NCBI RefSeq assembly: GCF_003006155.1
Contig: NZ_CP023559.1
Location: 2,232,001-2,296,000, forward strand
Length of the DNA stretch: 64,000 bases
Direction: 5' to 3'
From: Salinicola tamaricis
GTDB taxonomy: Bacteria; Pseudomonadota; Gammaproteobacteria; Pseudomonadales; Halomonadaceae
Both the position numbers and the translations under genes were made by a program. Numbering within the stretch: position 1 is the stretch's first letter; each line of letters starts with the position of its first letter. A model generated the notes under the pieces. The model searched no databases and was not told where the DNA came from. It worked only from the letters and a program-made list of their open reading frames with translations. Below are positions 1-8,689 of the stretch, piece after piece.

Positions 1-1011
1 CTCGGCGTCGTCCCGGGCGAGCCGGATCTCGCTGGCGCCGGCGCGCTCGAGCAGCTCGCGCACGCGCTCGCAGTCGGCGTGGACATCGGCCTCGACGCCG
101 TCGAGCTCGCACAGCAGGATCGCCTCGGCCTCGACCGGATAGCCAGCGTGGACGAAGTCCTCGGCGGCGCGAATCGCCAGGTTGTCCATCATCTCCAGGC
201 CGCCGGGAATGCAGCCGGCGGCGATGATGTCGCCCACCGCCTTGCCGGCACGCTCGACGTCGTCGAAGCTGGCCATCAGCACCTTGGCCACCTGCGGCTT
301 GGGCAGCAGCTTGACGGTGACCTCGGTGATCACCCCGAGCATGCCCTCCGAACCGGTGAACAGTGCCAGCAAGTCGAAGCCGGGCGCGTCCAGCGCCTCG
401 CTGCCCAGGGTCATGCGTTCGCCCTCGATGGTGACGATCTCGACGCTGAGCACGTTGTGCACGGTGAGCCCGTACTTGAGGCAGTGCACCCCGCCGGCAT
501 TCTCGGCCACGTTGCCACCGATCGAGCAGGCGATCTGCGACGAGGGGTCGGGGGCGTAATAGAGCCCGTGCGGCCCGGCGGCTTCGGAGATGGCCAGGTT
601 GCGTACCCCCGGCTGCACCCGCGCCAGACGCGCATCGGGGTCGAGTTCGAGGATACGGTTGAAGCGCGACATCACCAGCAGCACGCCCTTGGCCAGCGGC
701 AGCGCACCGCCGGAGAGCCCGGTACCGGCGCCGCGGGTCACCACCGGCACGCGCTGGGCGTGGCAGACCCGCATCAGCGCCATCACCTCTTCGAGTGTCG
801 CCGGTAGCGCCACCAGCATCGGCAGGGTGCGGTAGGCGGAGAGCCCGTCGCATTCGAACGGGCGCAGATCCTCTTCGCGTGCCAGCAGGGTGAGCGCCGG
901 GGCCTCGGCGTGGATCGCCGCCATCAGCGTGGACTTGTCGACGCTGGCGATCTCACCGTCGAGTCGTTCATCGTAGGCAGGGTCACGGTCTACTCCCTGG
1001 ATTGCCGTCAT
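1..1011 (-). CDS. glcD: FAD-binding D-lactate/glycolate dehydrogenase, GlcD type (3' end outside window)
   Basis: Membrane-associated flavoprotein that oxidises a 2-hydroxyacid such as glycolate or D-lactate and passes electrons to the quinone pool or a GlcEF partner. The reading frame is open from an ATG at 1011 to the window edge, giving the first 337 residues of a family usually near 500. The FAD-binding PCMH domain is visible: the pyrophosphate loop RGAGTGLSGG lies at about residues 92-101, and CSIGGNVAENAGG and TGSEGMLG follow, both typical of GlcD/DLD proteins. No strong ribosome binding site precedes the ATG. The lactate/glycolate permease gene lies just upstream on the same strand, and a GntR-type operator lies in the gap. 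GlcD versus a D-lactate dehydrogenase cannot be settled without the C-terminus and the next genes. Confidence 0.85.
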   Translation of the reverse strand, partial: MTAIQGVDRDPAYDERLDGEIASVDKSTLMAAIHAEAPALTLLAREEDLRPFECDGLSAYRTLPMLVALPATLEEVMALMRVCHAQRVPVVTRGAGTGLSGGALPLAKGVLLVMSRFNRILELDPDARLARVQPGVRNLAISEAAGPHGLYYAPDPSSQIACSIGGNVAENAGGVHCLKYGLTVHNVLSVEIVTIEGERMTLGSEALDAPGFDLLALFTGSEGMLGVITEVTVKLLPKPQVAKVLMASFDDVERAGKAVGDIIAAGCIPGGLEMMDNLAIRAAEDFVHAGYPVEAEAILLCELDGVEADVHADCERVRELLERAGASEIRLARDDAE

Positions 1012-1180
1012 GGGGTGCTTGTCTTGGAGCGGCGTCTCTGCGGACGCTCGCACGTGGCGCCTCTGCCAAGAGATGCCGGTGCCGCGCAACGTTGTGGAAA
1101 GTATTTCCATACGGATCTTTGGCATTGTGAGAAAGCGACAGGGGGCTCACCATTAGCCAAAAGACGTAGATGTTGTTAAT

Positions 1181-1191
1181 TGGTCAGACCA
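1181..1191. promoter_or_regulatory. GntR/FadR-type operator upstream of the glcD gene
   Basis: The palindrome TGGTCAGACCA, preceded by AAT on the left side, matches the known operator shape of LldR, GlcC and PdhR regulators (AATTGGTnnnACCAATT). An identical 11-mer occurs at 3140-3150 upstream of the permease gene. Regulator identity is inferred; no GntR gene is in the window. Confidence 0.6.
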
Positions 1192-1218
1192 TGGCGATGC
1201 CGAGGCATCGCCATGGTC
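1187..1218 (-). terminator. Perfect 15-bp hairpin between lldP and glcD (terminator or attenuator candidate)
   Basis: Positions 1187-1201 and 1204-1218 are exact reverse complements. The hairpin begins 15 bases after the lldP stop codon, in the transcription direction. No clear U-run follows on the minus strand, so it may stabilise the lldP 3' end rather than terminate. It overlaps the operator at 1181-1191. Confidence 0.4.
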
Positions 1219-1233
1219 CGGGACGGGCGGTGG

Positions 1234-2925
1234 TCAGCCACCCATCAGCGGGTCGCCGATATGGAACACGTAGAAGGCGAGCAGGCCGACGATGCCCGCG
1301 AACAGGCAGTAGTAGAGCGTCGGCAGGATCGTCTTGCGCAGCGTGGTGCCCTCGCGTCCGAGCAGACCCACGGTGGCCGAGGCCGCGACCACGTTGTGAA
1401 TGGCGATCATGTTGCCGGCTGCCGCGCCCACCGCCTGCAGCGCCACCATCATTGCGGTGGAGACGCTGAGCGCCTCGGCCACGTTGAACTGGAACGCCGA
1501 TAGCATCAGGTTGGAGACGGTGTTGGAGCCGGCAATGAAGGCGCCCAGCGCGCCTACCGCGGGGGCGAACAGCGGATAGACGTGGCCCACACCGTCGGCC
1601 ACCAGCTGGGCCATCGCCACCGGCATCGAGACCAGATCGGACTCGTTGACGCCGGAGTTGATCAGGATGCGCACCATGGGGATGGTGAACAGCAGCACGA
1701 AGCCGGCGCCGAGGAGGGTCTTCGAGGATTCGGCGAACGCCGCCTTGACCTGGCTGGCGCGCATCTGGTGCAGGAAGATAGTGCAGATCACCGCGATCAG
1801 GATGATGCCGCCGGGCAGATAGAGCCACTCCACGCTGCCGGAGACGCCTGTTCGCCGAGGATGTTGCTCCAGCCGGTGCTGACCGAAGAGAGCGCCGACT
1901 TGACCGCCGGCACGGTGCGCGAGATCACCAGCAGTACGGCGACGATCACATAGGGCATCCGCCGCGCAGGGTCGACATCGGGGCGCGCCCGGCGACGTCC
2001 TCGACCTTGATCTCGATCGTGCCCAGCCACTCGGCCGGCCACTGCGAGCGTGGCGGGAAGTCCCAGATATCCTTGGGCAGCAGAAAGCCCTTGCGTGCCG
2101 CCGGCACCACGATCGCCAGACCGATCAATCCGCCCAGCAGCGACGGGAACTCCGGCCCCAGGAAGACCCCCACCAGCATGTAGGGCACCACGAAGCAGAC
2201 CCCGACGAAGAGCGCGAAGGGCGCGATCGAGAGACCCTCGCGCCAGGAGCGATTCTCGCCGAAGAAACGCACCATCACGGTGACCAGGATCAGCGGCATG
2301 AACACGCCGATCAGGCCGTGGGTGAGCGCCACCTCGGAGGTGATCAGGCGGAAGAAGGTCTCCCAGCTCGAGCCGTCGGCGGCGAGCTGGGCTGATCGCC
2401 GCCTGATTGAGCCCGCCGGTGACGCCGACCACGATCGGCGTGCCCACGGCGCCGAAGGAGACCGGGTCGACTGCCATCATTCCCACCAACCACCGCGCCC
2501 AGCGCGGGGAAGCCGAGTGCCACCATCAGCGGCCGGCCACTGCGGCCGGCGTGCCGAAGCCCGAGGCGCCCTCGATGAAGCAGCCGAACAGCCAGGCGAC
2601 GATCAGCGCCTGCACGCGGCGGTCCGGGCTGATGCCGGAGAAGCCGTTGCGGATCGCCATGATGCCGCCGGAGTGCTTGAGCGTGTTGAGCAACAGGATG
2701 GCGCCAAAGATGATCCACAGCAGCGCCACGGTCAGGATCAACCCCTGGAGGGTCGATGCCAGCACCCGGTTGGCGGTCATGTCCCAGGCGAACAGTGCGA
2801 TCAGCACCGCCACCACGAAGACGATCGGCATGGCCGTGCGCGCCGCGCATGCGCAGGCCGATCAGCAGCACCCCCGCCAGGATCAGCGGCAGGAAGGCAA
2901 GCAGTGACAACACCGTATGGTCCAT
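1234..2925 (-). CDS. lldP: L-lactate permease family transporter (LctP/LldP), frame-disrupted
   Basis: Inner-membrane 2-hydroxyacid:proton symporter taking up lactate or glycolate for the dehydrogenase downstream. The span equals 564 codons, close to the family length of about 550-560, and conserved LctP stretches succeed one another in changing frames: [38 protein letters not shown]-like helix segments, and a C-terminal [14 protein letters not shown] ending in a membrane helix. Frame changes fall near 2840, 2530, 2475, 2392, 1965 and 1846; at 2530, 1965 and 1846 the frame is restored by adding one base to a C or G run. The start is the ATG at 2925. I regard it as a functional gene damaged by sequence errors. 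Three 17-bp repeats and a GntR-type operator lie upstream. Confidence 0.85.
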
Positions 2926-2940
2926 AGCGAAAGCCCTTGT

Positions 2941-2991
2941 GTGGTTTTTATGGGAGCGTGATTTTCATGAGAACGTGGTTTTCATGAGAGC
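2941..2991. repeat. Three tandem 17-bp repeats in the lldP leader
   Basis: Units at 2941-2957, 2958-2974 and 2975-2991 share the core TTTTCATGAGA(A/G)CGTG with few changes, and a decayed fourth copy may begin at 2992. They sit 15 bases upstream of the lldP start, so they fall in the transcribed leader or the core promoter. Confidence 0.75.
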
Positions 2992-3139
2992 GTCATTGTT
3001 ATTCGTTCGGGTCGAGAAGCGCGGGAGAAGCGCTGGGCGCCTTTCTTCGACGCCACGTCGACGCCATCCCTGTCCTGTCGCGGGGAGGGACGGATGCTGC
3101 ACGATAGCCAGCCCGCGGCTCGCGCCATCCGTGGATAAA

Positions 3140-3150
3140 TGGTCAGACCA
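3140..3150. promoter_or_regulatory. GntR/FadR-type operator upstream of lldP
   Basis: TGGTCAGACCA, identical to the copy at 1181-1191. It lies about 215 bases upstream of the lldP start, in the gap before the molybdopterin oxidoreductase terminator, so it can only serve lldP or a distal site. The pairing with the glcD operator suggests shared control by one lactate or glycolate responsive repressor. Confidence 0.6.
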
Positions 3151-3296
3151 CGAGGGTTTTGATGTGGGGTTGCCCGCGGGCCTCGCACTGCAAGGCTTGC
3201 CTGGCGGCGTCAGGGCGTGTCACGGGGCCGGCTGGGCGTCTGGGGTGCGACTAATGGACGGTGCCGGTGGCCGTTGACCGCTGGGCTTGCCGGGGG

Positions 3297-3326
3297 GCAA
3301 AAAAGCGCCGGGTCTCCCCGGCGCTT
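3297..3326 (-). terminator. Intrinsic terminator of the YdeP-type oxidoreductase gene
   Basis: On the minus strand a 10-bp stem (3326-3317 with 3312-3303) closes a GAGA loop and is followed by a run of T. It begins 46 bases after the oxidoreductase stop codon. Confidence 0.85.
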
Positions 3327-3371
3327 CGATCGTGCTGGCAGGTTGCACATCTCAGCGATGCGGTTGACGCC

Positions 3372-5718
3372 TCAGCCGGTGGCGAGCAGGCCGGTATCGG
3401 CCTCGATCTGCTCGGTCGACATCAGCGTCACGTTCACCGGGATCGACTTGGCCGCCAGGGTGTTGCTGCCAGTGTCTCGGTTGGCCACCGGGATCAGGTC
3501 GTTGACCTCGGGTAGTAGGCGCCAGACAGTTCTCGGGCAGGTCGTAGGCGATGATCTTGAAGCCGGAGACGGTGCGCTCGATGCCGTCGTCGCTGAGTGC
3601 GCTCAGGTCACCTTGTTGCCCGCTTCGAAGCCGTGCTTTTCGATGTCCTGCGGATTCATCATCAGCACCATGCGGGTGCCGTAGACGTCGCGATAGCGGT
3701 CGTCGTAGGAGTAGATGGTGGTGTTGTACTGATCGTGGCCGCGGATCGAGAGCAACTGGAAGTGGGCGTCGCCGGGTTCGGACTCGTCTTCGGTCAGGTG
3801 TCCTGCGGGAACAGGAAGTGGGCCTTGCCGGAGTCGGTGTTCCACACCCGGTCGCGGCGGCGATATCGAGATGAAATACCCCGTCGGCGGCGAGGCGCTG
3901 GTTGAAGTCGTAGAAGGTCTCCGGCTGGCTCGCCTCGATCTTGTCGCGGATGCGCGCGTAATCCTCGGCCAGCCATGCCCAGTCGACCTTGGGATTGGGG
4001 TCCAGGGTCGCCCTGCGCCAGCCGGCGACGATCGCGATCTCCGAGCGCAGATGCTCGGAGGCCGGCTCCAGCGCGCCCTTGGAGCCCTGCACGTTGCACA
4101 TGCCATCTTCGATAGTGATGGTCTGCTCGACCCCGGCCTGGATATCCTTCTCGGTACGCGCCAGCGCCGGCAGTAGATAGGCCGCCTGTCCGTGGATCAG
4201 ATGGCTGCGGTTGAGCTTGGTCGCGATCTGCACGGTGAGCGGGATCTTCTCGACGTGGGCGCAGACCCGGGCCTGATCGGCGATGGCGCGGAAGAAGTTG
4301 CCGCCCATGCCGAGGAAGGCATCGACCTCGTCGCGCAGGATCGCCTCGCAGCACAGCGCCACGTCGTGGCCATGCTCGCGCCGGCACTCGATGCCGAAGA
4401 GCTCGTCCAGCTTGGAGAGGAAGGCTTCGCCGGATTTGTGGAAGATGCCCACGGTGCGATCGCCCTGGACGTTGGAGTGGCCGCGCACCGGGCAGGCGCC
4501 GGCGCCGCGCCGGCCGATATGGCCGCCCATCAGCAGCAGGTTGAGGATCTGGTGGATATTGTCGCCGCCGCGCATGTGCTGGGTGATGCCCATGCCCCAG
4601 CAGCAGATCACCCGCTCGGCGCGAATCCACGCCTCGGCCGCCTCGCTGATGGCGGCGCGGGTCAGCCCGCTGTGGCGCTCGATGCGTTCCCAGGGTAGCT
4701 GGCGGCAGTGCTCGGCGAACGCCTCGAAGCCGTCGGTGTGCATGTGGATGAAGTCGTGGTCGATCACCCGCTTGCCGCCGTTGTCGCGGGCCTCGTCGTC
4801 GGTGGCGATGATGTGCTTGCACATGCCCTGGATGGCGGCGATATCACCGCCGATGCGCAGCTGATGGTACTGGCTGCTGATCGGCACGCCGTGGTTGGTC
4901 AGCATGTCCTTGGGCGTCTGTGGATTGGCGAACTTGACCAGCGCCCGTTCGCGCAGCGGATTGAAGGTGATCACTTCGGCCCCGCGCAGGCGCGCCTCGT
5001 GCAGCAGGCCCATCATACGCGGGCTGTTGGTGCCGGCATTCTGACCGAACAGGAAGATGCAGTCGGCGTGCTCGAAATCTTCCAGCACCGTGGTCGCCTT
5101 GCCTACGCCGATGCTCTGTGGCAGTGCCACCGTAGTGGTCTCGTGGCACATGTTGGAGCAGTCGGGGAAGTTGTGGGTGCCGATCATGCGGCCGTAGAGC
5201 TGCCACAGAAAGGCGGCCTCGTTGGAGGTGCGCCCTGAAGTGTAGAGCTCGACCCGGGTCGGGTCGTAGGTCTGGATGCGCTCGCCGATCTCGCGATAGG
5301 CGGTCTCCCAATCGATGGGGTCATACTTGTCGGTGGTGGGGTTGTAGCGCAGCGGGTGCGTCAGCCGCCCCTGCTTCTCGAGCGCGTGATCCGACCACGC
5401 CAGCAGCTCGCTCACGCTGTGCTGAGCGAAGAACTCCGGCGTGGTACGCGCGGCGGTCGCTTCCCACGCCACCGCCTTGGCGCCGTTTTCGCAGAACTCC
5501 AGCGGGCCGGGCTTCTTGGGATTGGGCCAGGCGCAGCTGGGGCACTCGAAGCCGCCGTCGGGCTGGTTGATCTTGAGCATCAGGGAGTTGCCCTTGAACG
5601 GCACCTTCTCGCGCAGAAAATGGGTCTCCGTGGCCTGCACCGATTGCCAGCCGCCGCCCGGCGCATCGTGTTCGCCCTGCTTGCCGTGCAGTTCATCATC
5701 CTTGAGTTGATGTGACAT
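3372..5718 (-). CDS. FdhF/YdeP family molybdopterin oxidoreductase, frame-disrupted at the C-terminus
   Basis: Large molybdopterin-guanine-dinucleotide enzyme of the YdeP group, related to formate dehydrogenase H; the natural substrate of this group is not established, and E. coli YdeP is linked to acid resistance. The first 620 or so residues are intact from the ATG at 5718. They show the N-terminal FECPSCAWPNP motif, SGRTSNEAAFLWQ, NMCHETTTVALPQ and GQNAGTNSPRMMG, all typical of the group. The C-terminal molydopterin dinucleotide-binding domain (RGHDQYNTTIYSYDDRYRDV, then LPENCLAAYYPEVNDLIP) is recovered only by changing frame near 3860, 3800, 3606 and 3522; each change is explained by one missing base in a C or G run. 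The family C-terminus then ends at the stop at 3372. No fdhD or cytochrome partner is adjacent, so it appears to be a single-gene unit. Confidence 0.88.
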
Positions 5719-6003
5719 GACCGTGGTCTCCTTGATCGACCTGCGAACTGCGCCACGCGTTGCCCAGTCAATCGCAAACCCATGCCGTGGCGGCTAACCG
5801 TTACAGTATGGCAACGCTTTCGCATTTGCCCAGTTCGGACTGGGTCCATGAGAACGCGATAGCGAGTAGGGCTGTCTGAGGGGCGCTCGGTGCGTCGCGC
5901 CGGCGGCAGTTTCCGTTTGACGCCCACCGGCCCCTTGGACATGCTGAGTCAAGTCGATTGACCTTTTGTCACATTGATCTCTCGTCACGAGGAGATACCT
6001 GTC

Positions 6004-6717
6004 ATGGCGCTTAAGATGTTCGATCTCTGCGGTCGCGATGAGCGGCTGCGTTTCTCGCCCTATTGCTGGCGCGTCAAGTTCGCGCTCGCCCACAAGGGGC
6101 TGGCGTGCGATTTCGTGCCCTGGAAGTTCACCGACAAGGAGGCGCTCGCCTTCTCCGGCCAAGGTCGGGTGCCGGTACTGGTCGATGGCGAGGAGACCGT
6201 CGTCGACAGCTACGAGATTCTGCGCTATCTCGACCGCGCCTACCCCGACAAGCCGCTGCTGGGCGAGGGCGCCGCGGCGGAGCGCGCGCGCTTTTTCAAG
6301 TTCTACAGCGAGCGCTCGCTGGCCCCAGGCATCGTGCGCACCATTCTGATGGATGTCTTCAATACCATTCACCCGGATGATCGCGACTACTTCCGTACCA
6401 CGCGCGAGAAGGCCTTCGGCCGCACCCTGGAAGAGATGCACTCGCCGAGCCAGGGCCTCACTATGCTCGACCGCGCGCTGGAGCCGATGCGCGGGCGCCT
6501 CGACGAGAGCGAGTTCCTCGATGGCGCCGCGCCCGGGGCCGCCGACTATCTGGTCGTCGGCGCGTTCATGTGGGCGCGGGTCTGCTCGGGGGCCGATCTG
6601 GTCTCCAATGCCGACCCGGTCTATGCCTGGTATCAGCGCATGCTCGACCTCTACGACGGGCTGGGCCGCAACGCCACCCGTCTCGTGGATGTCGAAGGGG
6701 CGTATCAGAACGTGTGA
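6004..6717 (+). CDS. Glutathione S-transferase family protein
   Basis: Soluble thioredoxin-fold transferase of 237 residues. The N-terminal GST domain covers about residues 1-80, with SPYCWRVKFALAHKG (a Ser/Cys active-site position typical of beta and omega-like GSTs) and the glutathione-binding GRVPVLVDGEETVVDS segment. A helical C-terminal domain follows. An in-frame ATG lies upstream at 5974, but the ATG at 6004 is preferred because GAGGAG precedes it at good spacing and the domain begins immediately. It is followed after 52 bases by a second GST gene in the same direction, so the two probably form an operon. The substrate is unknown. Confidence 0.85.
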   Translation: MALKMFDLCGRDERLRFSPYCWRVKFALAHKGLACDFVPWKFTDKEALAFSGQGRVPVLVDGEETVVDSYEILRYLDRAYPDKPLLGEGAAAERARFFKFYSERSLAPGIVRTILMDVFNTIHPDDRDYFRTTREKAFGRTLEEMHSPSQGLTMLDRALEPMRGRLDESEFLDGAAPGAADYLVVGAFMWARVCSGADLVSNADPVYAWYQRMLDLYDGLGRNATRLVDVEGAYQNV

Positions 6718-6769
6718 GTTCGATAGCGGCGGCGCGATCTCGCGTCGCCAGCGGCGACAGGAGCTGGCC

Positions 6770-7456
6770 ATGATCGATCTGTATTACTGGACCACCCCCA
6801 ATGGGCACAAGATCACCCTGTGTCTTGAAGAGGCCGGGCTCGACTATCGCATTCGGCCGATCGATATCGCCAAGGGGGAGCAGTTCAGCGCCGAGTTTCT
6901 GGAGATTTCGCCCAACAACCGCATTCCGGCGATCGTCGACCGGTCACCGATCGACGGCGGCCAGCCGCTGGCGCTGTTCGAGTCCGGGGCGATCCTCGAG
7001 TATCTCGCCGACAAGAGCGGCAAGTTCCTGCCCAAGAGCGGGCGCCAGCGCTACCGCGTGCTGCAGTGGCTGCACTGGCAGGTCGGCGGGCTGGGGCCGA
7101 TGGCGGGGCAGAATCATCACTTCCGCCACTACGCGCCGCGCAAGATCGAGTATGCGATCGAGCGCTACACCAAGGAGACCGCGCGGCTCTACGGCGTGCT
7201 CGACCGCCAGCTGGAGGACAACGACTTCGTCGCCGGTGATGACTATTCGATCGCTGACATGGCGATCTGGCCGTGGATTCGCTCCTATGAGAAGCAGGGC
7301 CAGGAGCTGGATGACTTCCCTGCGCTGCAGCGCTGGTTCGAAAAGATCCAGCGGCGCGATGCGGTGAACCGGGCCTATGCCCGGGCGGTGGAGGTCAATC
7401 CGGACAACGATGTGGCGATGACCGATGAGGCGCGCGGGCACCTGTTCGGGCGCTGA
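6770..7456 (+). CDS. yfcG: YfcG/YghU-type glutathione S-transferase (disulfide-bond oxidoreductase)
   Basis: Nu-class GST of 228 residues. These enzymes have little classical transferase activity and act as glutathione-dependent disulfide reductases. Diagnostic features are the start MIDLYYWTTPNGHKITL, where TPNGHK replaces the usual catalytic Tyr/Ser/Cys, SPNNRIPAIVD, and the C-terminal WLHWQVGGLGPMAGQNHHF with its family GPM.GQ motif. The ATG at 6770 is chosen because it matches the family N-terminus and follows GGAG. The gene is intact and ends just before a strong terminator, as the second gene after the upstream GST. Confidence 0.9.
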   Translation: MIDLYYWTTPNGHKITLCLEEAGLDYRIRPIDIAKGEQFSAEFLEISPNNRIPAIVDRSPIDGGQPLALFESGAILEYLADKSGKFLPKSGRQRYRVLQWLHWQVGGLGPMAGQNHHFRHYAPRKIEYAIERYTKETARLYGVLDRQLEDNDFVAGDDYSIADMAIWPWIRSYEKQGQELDDFPALQRWFEKIQRRDAVNRAYARAVEVNPDNDVAMTDEARGHLFGR

Positions 7457-7482
7457 GCGCTGCCAGGAAAGCCAAGAGAGAC

Positions 7483-7514
7483 GGGCCCGGTATCCACCGG
7501 GCCCTTCGCGTTTC
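7483..7514 (+). terminator. Intrinsic terminator after the GST pair
   Basis: GGGCCCGGT (7483-7491) pairs with ACCGGGCCC (7496-7504) around a four-base loop, followed by a short T-rich tail. It lies between converging genes and may work both ways. Confidence 0.8.
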
Positions 7515-7518
7515 TAGC

Positions 7519-8494
7519 TTAGCGCTCTGACGCTGAGCGTTCGCTGTCGAAGAACGTCTTGACCTGGTGAAAAGCGGTGGCGAAGTAGCGCTCGTAGGTG
7601 TCCTTTTCGACGAAGCCGATATGCGGTGTCGCCAGTACCCGCGGATGCGCCTGATAGGCGCTCGCCCCCTCCGGCTCCTGCTCGAAGACGTCCAGCGCCG
7701 CGCTCCCGGGACGTCCGGCATCGAGGGCATCGAGCAGGGCACCGTCGCGGATCAGCTCGGCGCGGCTGGTGTTGACCAGCAGTGCATCGGCGCGCATGGC
7801 GGCCAGCTCGCGCGCGGTGATCATGCCGCGGGTGTCATCGGTGAGTCGGAGATGCAGCGTGACCACGTCGCAGCGGGCCAGAAAGGCGTGGCGATCGGGC
7901 TCGAACGCGATACCCAGCTCGAAGGCGCGCCCGGCGCTCGCCTCGCGCCCGTGGGCCACCACCTGCATGCCGAAGGCCTGAGCGTAGCCGGCCACCAGGC
8001 TACCGATCTTGCCCAGCCCCCAGATGCCCAGGGTGCGCCCGTGCAGCGCATGCCCCAGCGACTCCGTCTCCAGGCGCTCGGTGGTGCGCTGCCACTCGCC
8101 CCGGGCCTGGCGCGCCAGATAGCCGCCGAGACGGCGGCAGCCGGCCATGATCAGCAGCCAGGTCAGCTCGGCCGGGGCGATGGGCGAGCCGGAGCCCTCG
8201 CGCACCGCGATCCCCAGCTCGCGGCACGCCTCCATGTCGATCGCCGACGCCAGGCGGCCGGTCTGCACCACCAGCTTGAGCCGCGGCAGCTGCGCCAGCA
8301 CCTCGCGGGTGAGCACGCTGCGTTCGCGGATCAGGATCACCGCATCGCTCTCGGCGCCGCGCCGCCAGCGCCGAGGGGGCGACCCGCGCGTACTCGATAT
8401 CCAGCCGCACGTCGCAGCCGTCGAGTTCGCGTACGGCGTCGAGAAAGCCGCAGCATCCCTGATAGTCATCCAGCACCGTTACCGTCATCGCCAT
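7519..8494 (-). CDS. NAD-dependent D-2-hydroxyacid dehydrogenase family protein, one frame change
   Basis: Rossmann-fold oxidoreductase of the D-isomer-specific 2-hydroxyacid dehydrogenase family; substrates could be a 2-ketoacid such as glyoxylate, hydroxypyruvate or 3-phosphoglycerate. The C-terminal 270 residues are continuous and hold the nucleotide motif GRTLGIWGLGKIGSLVAGYA, the NTSRAELI segment with catalytic Arg, DVFEQEP with catalytic Glu, and ATPHIGF with catalytic His. The N-terminus (MTVTVLDDYQG) is in another frame, joined by a frame change near 8370. Starts at 8494 and 8488 are both possible; GAGGAG lies upstream. The family start sequence VLDDYQ supports this extension rather than a shorter protein. 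Confidence 0.85.
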
Positions 8495-8640
8495 GGCAGC
8501 GCCTCCTCGGCAGTCACACTGGCTGCCATTGTTGGCACGTCCAGGGGTGGCTGTCGAGCGGCGGCTGACGCACGCTTACGGAGGTGGCGGGGGCTGAACG
8601 AAAGGGCCTGCGAGCGAAGCGGTAGTGGGTGAGGCGATAA

Positions 8641-8671
8641 ACAGACGCCCCGCCAGGGGCGGGGCGTCTGT
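8641..8671. terminator. Strong hairpin terminator after the glucose dehydrogenase gene
   Basis: A perfect 14-bp GC-rich stem, 8641-8654 with 8658-8671, around a three-base loop. It lies 19 bases beyond the gcd stop codon on the minus strand. The T-run is weak, but stem strength and position support termination. Confidence 0.7.
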
Positions 8672-8689
8672 GCGGTTGCCGTCAGTCGC

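Noticed and set aside
1234..2925. lldP as a pseudogene
   Set aside because: Breaks are mostly single-base losses in G/C runs that also affect many unrelated genes; no domain is missing and the end is normal.
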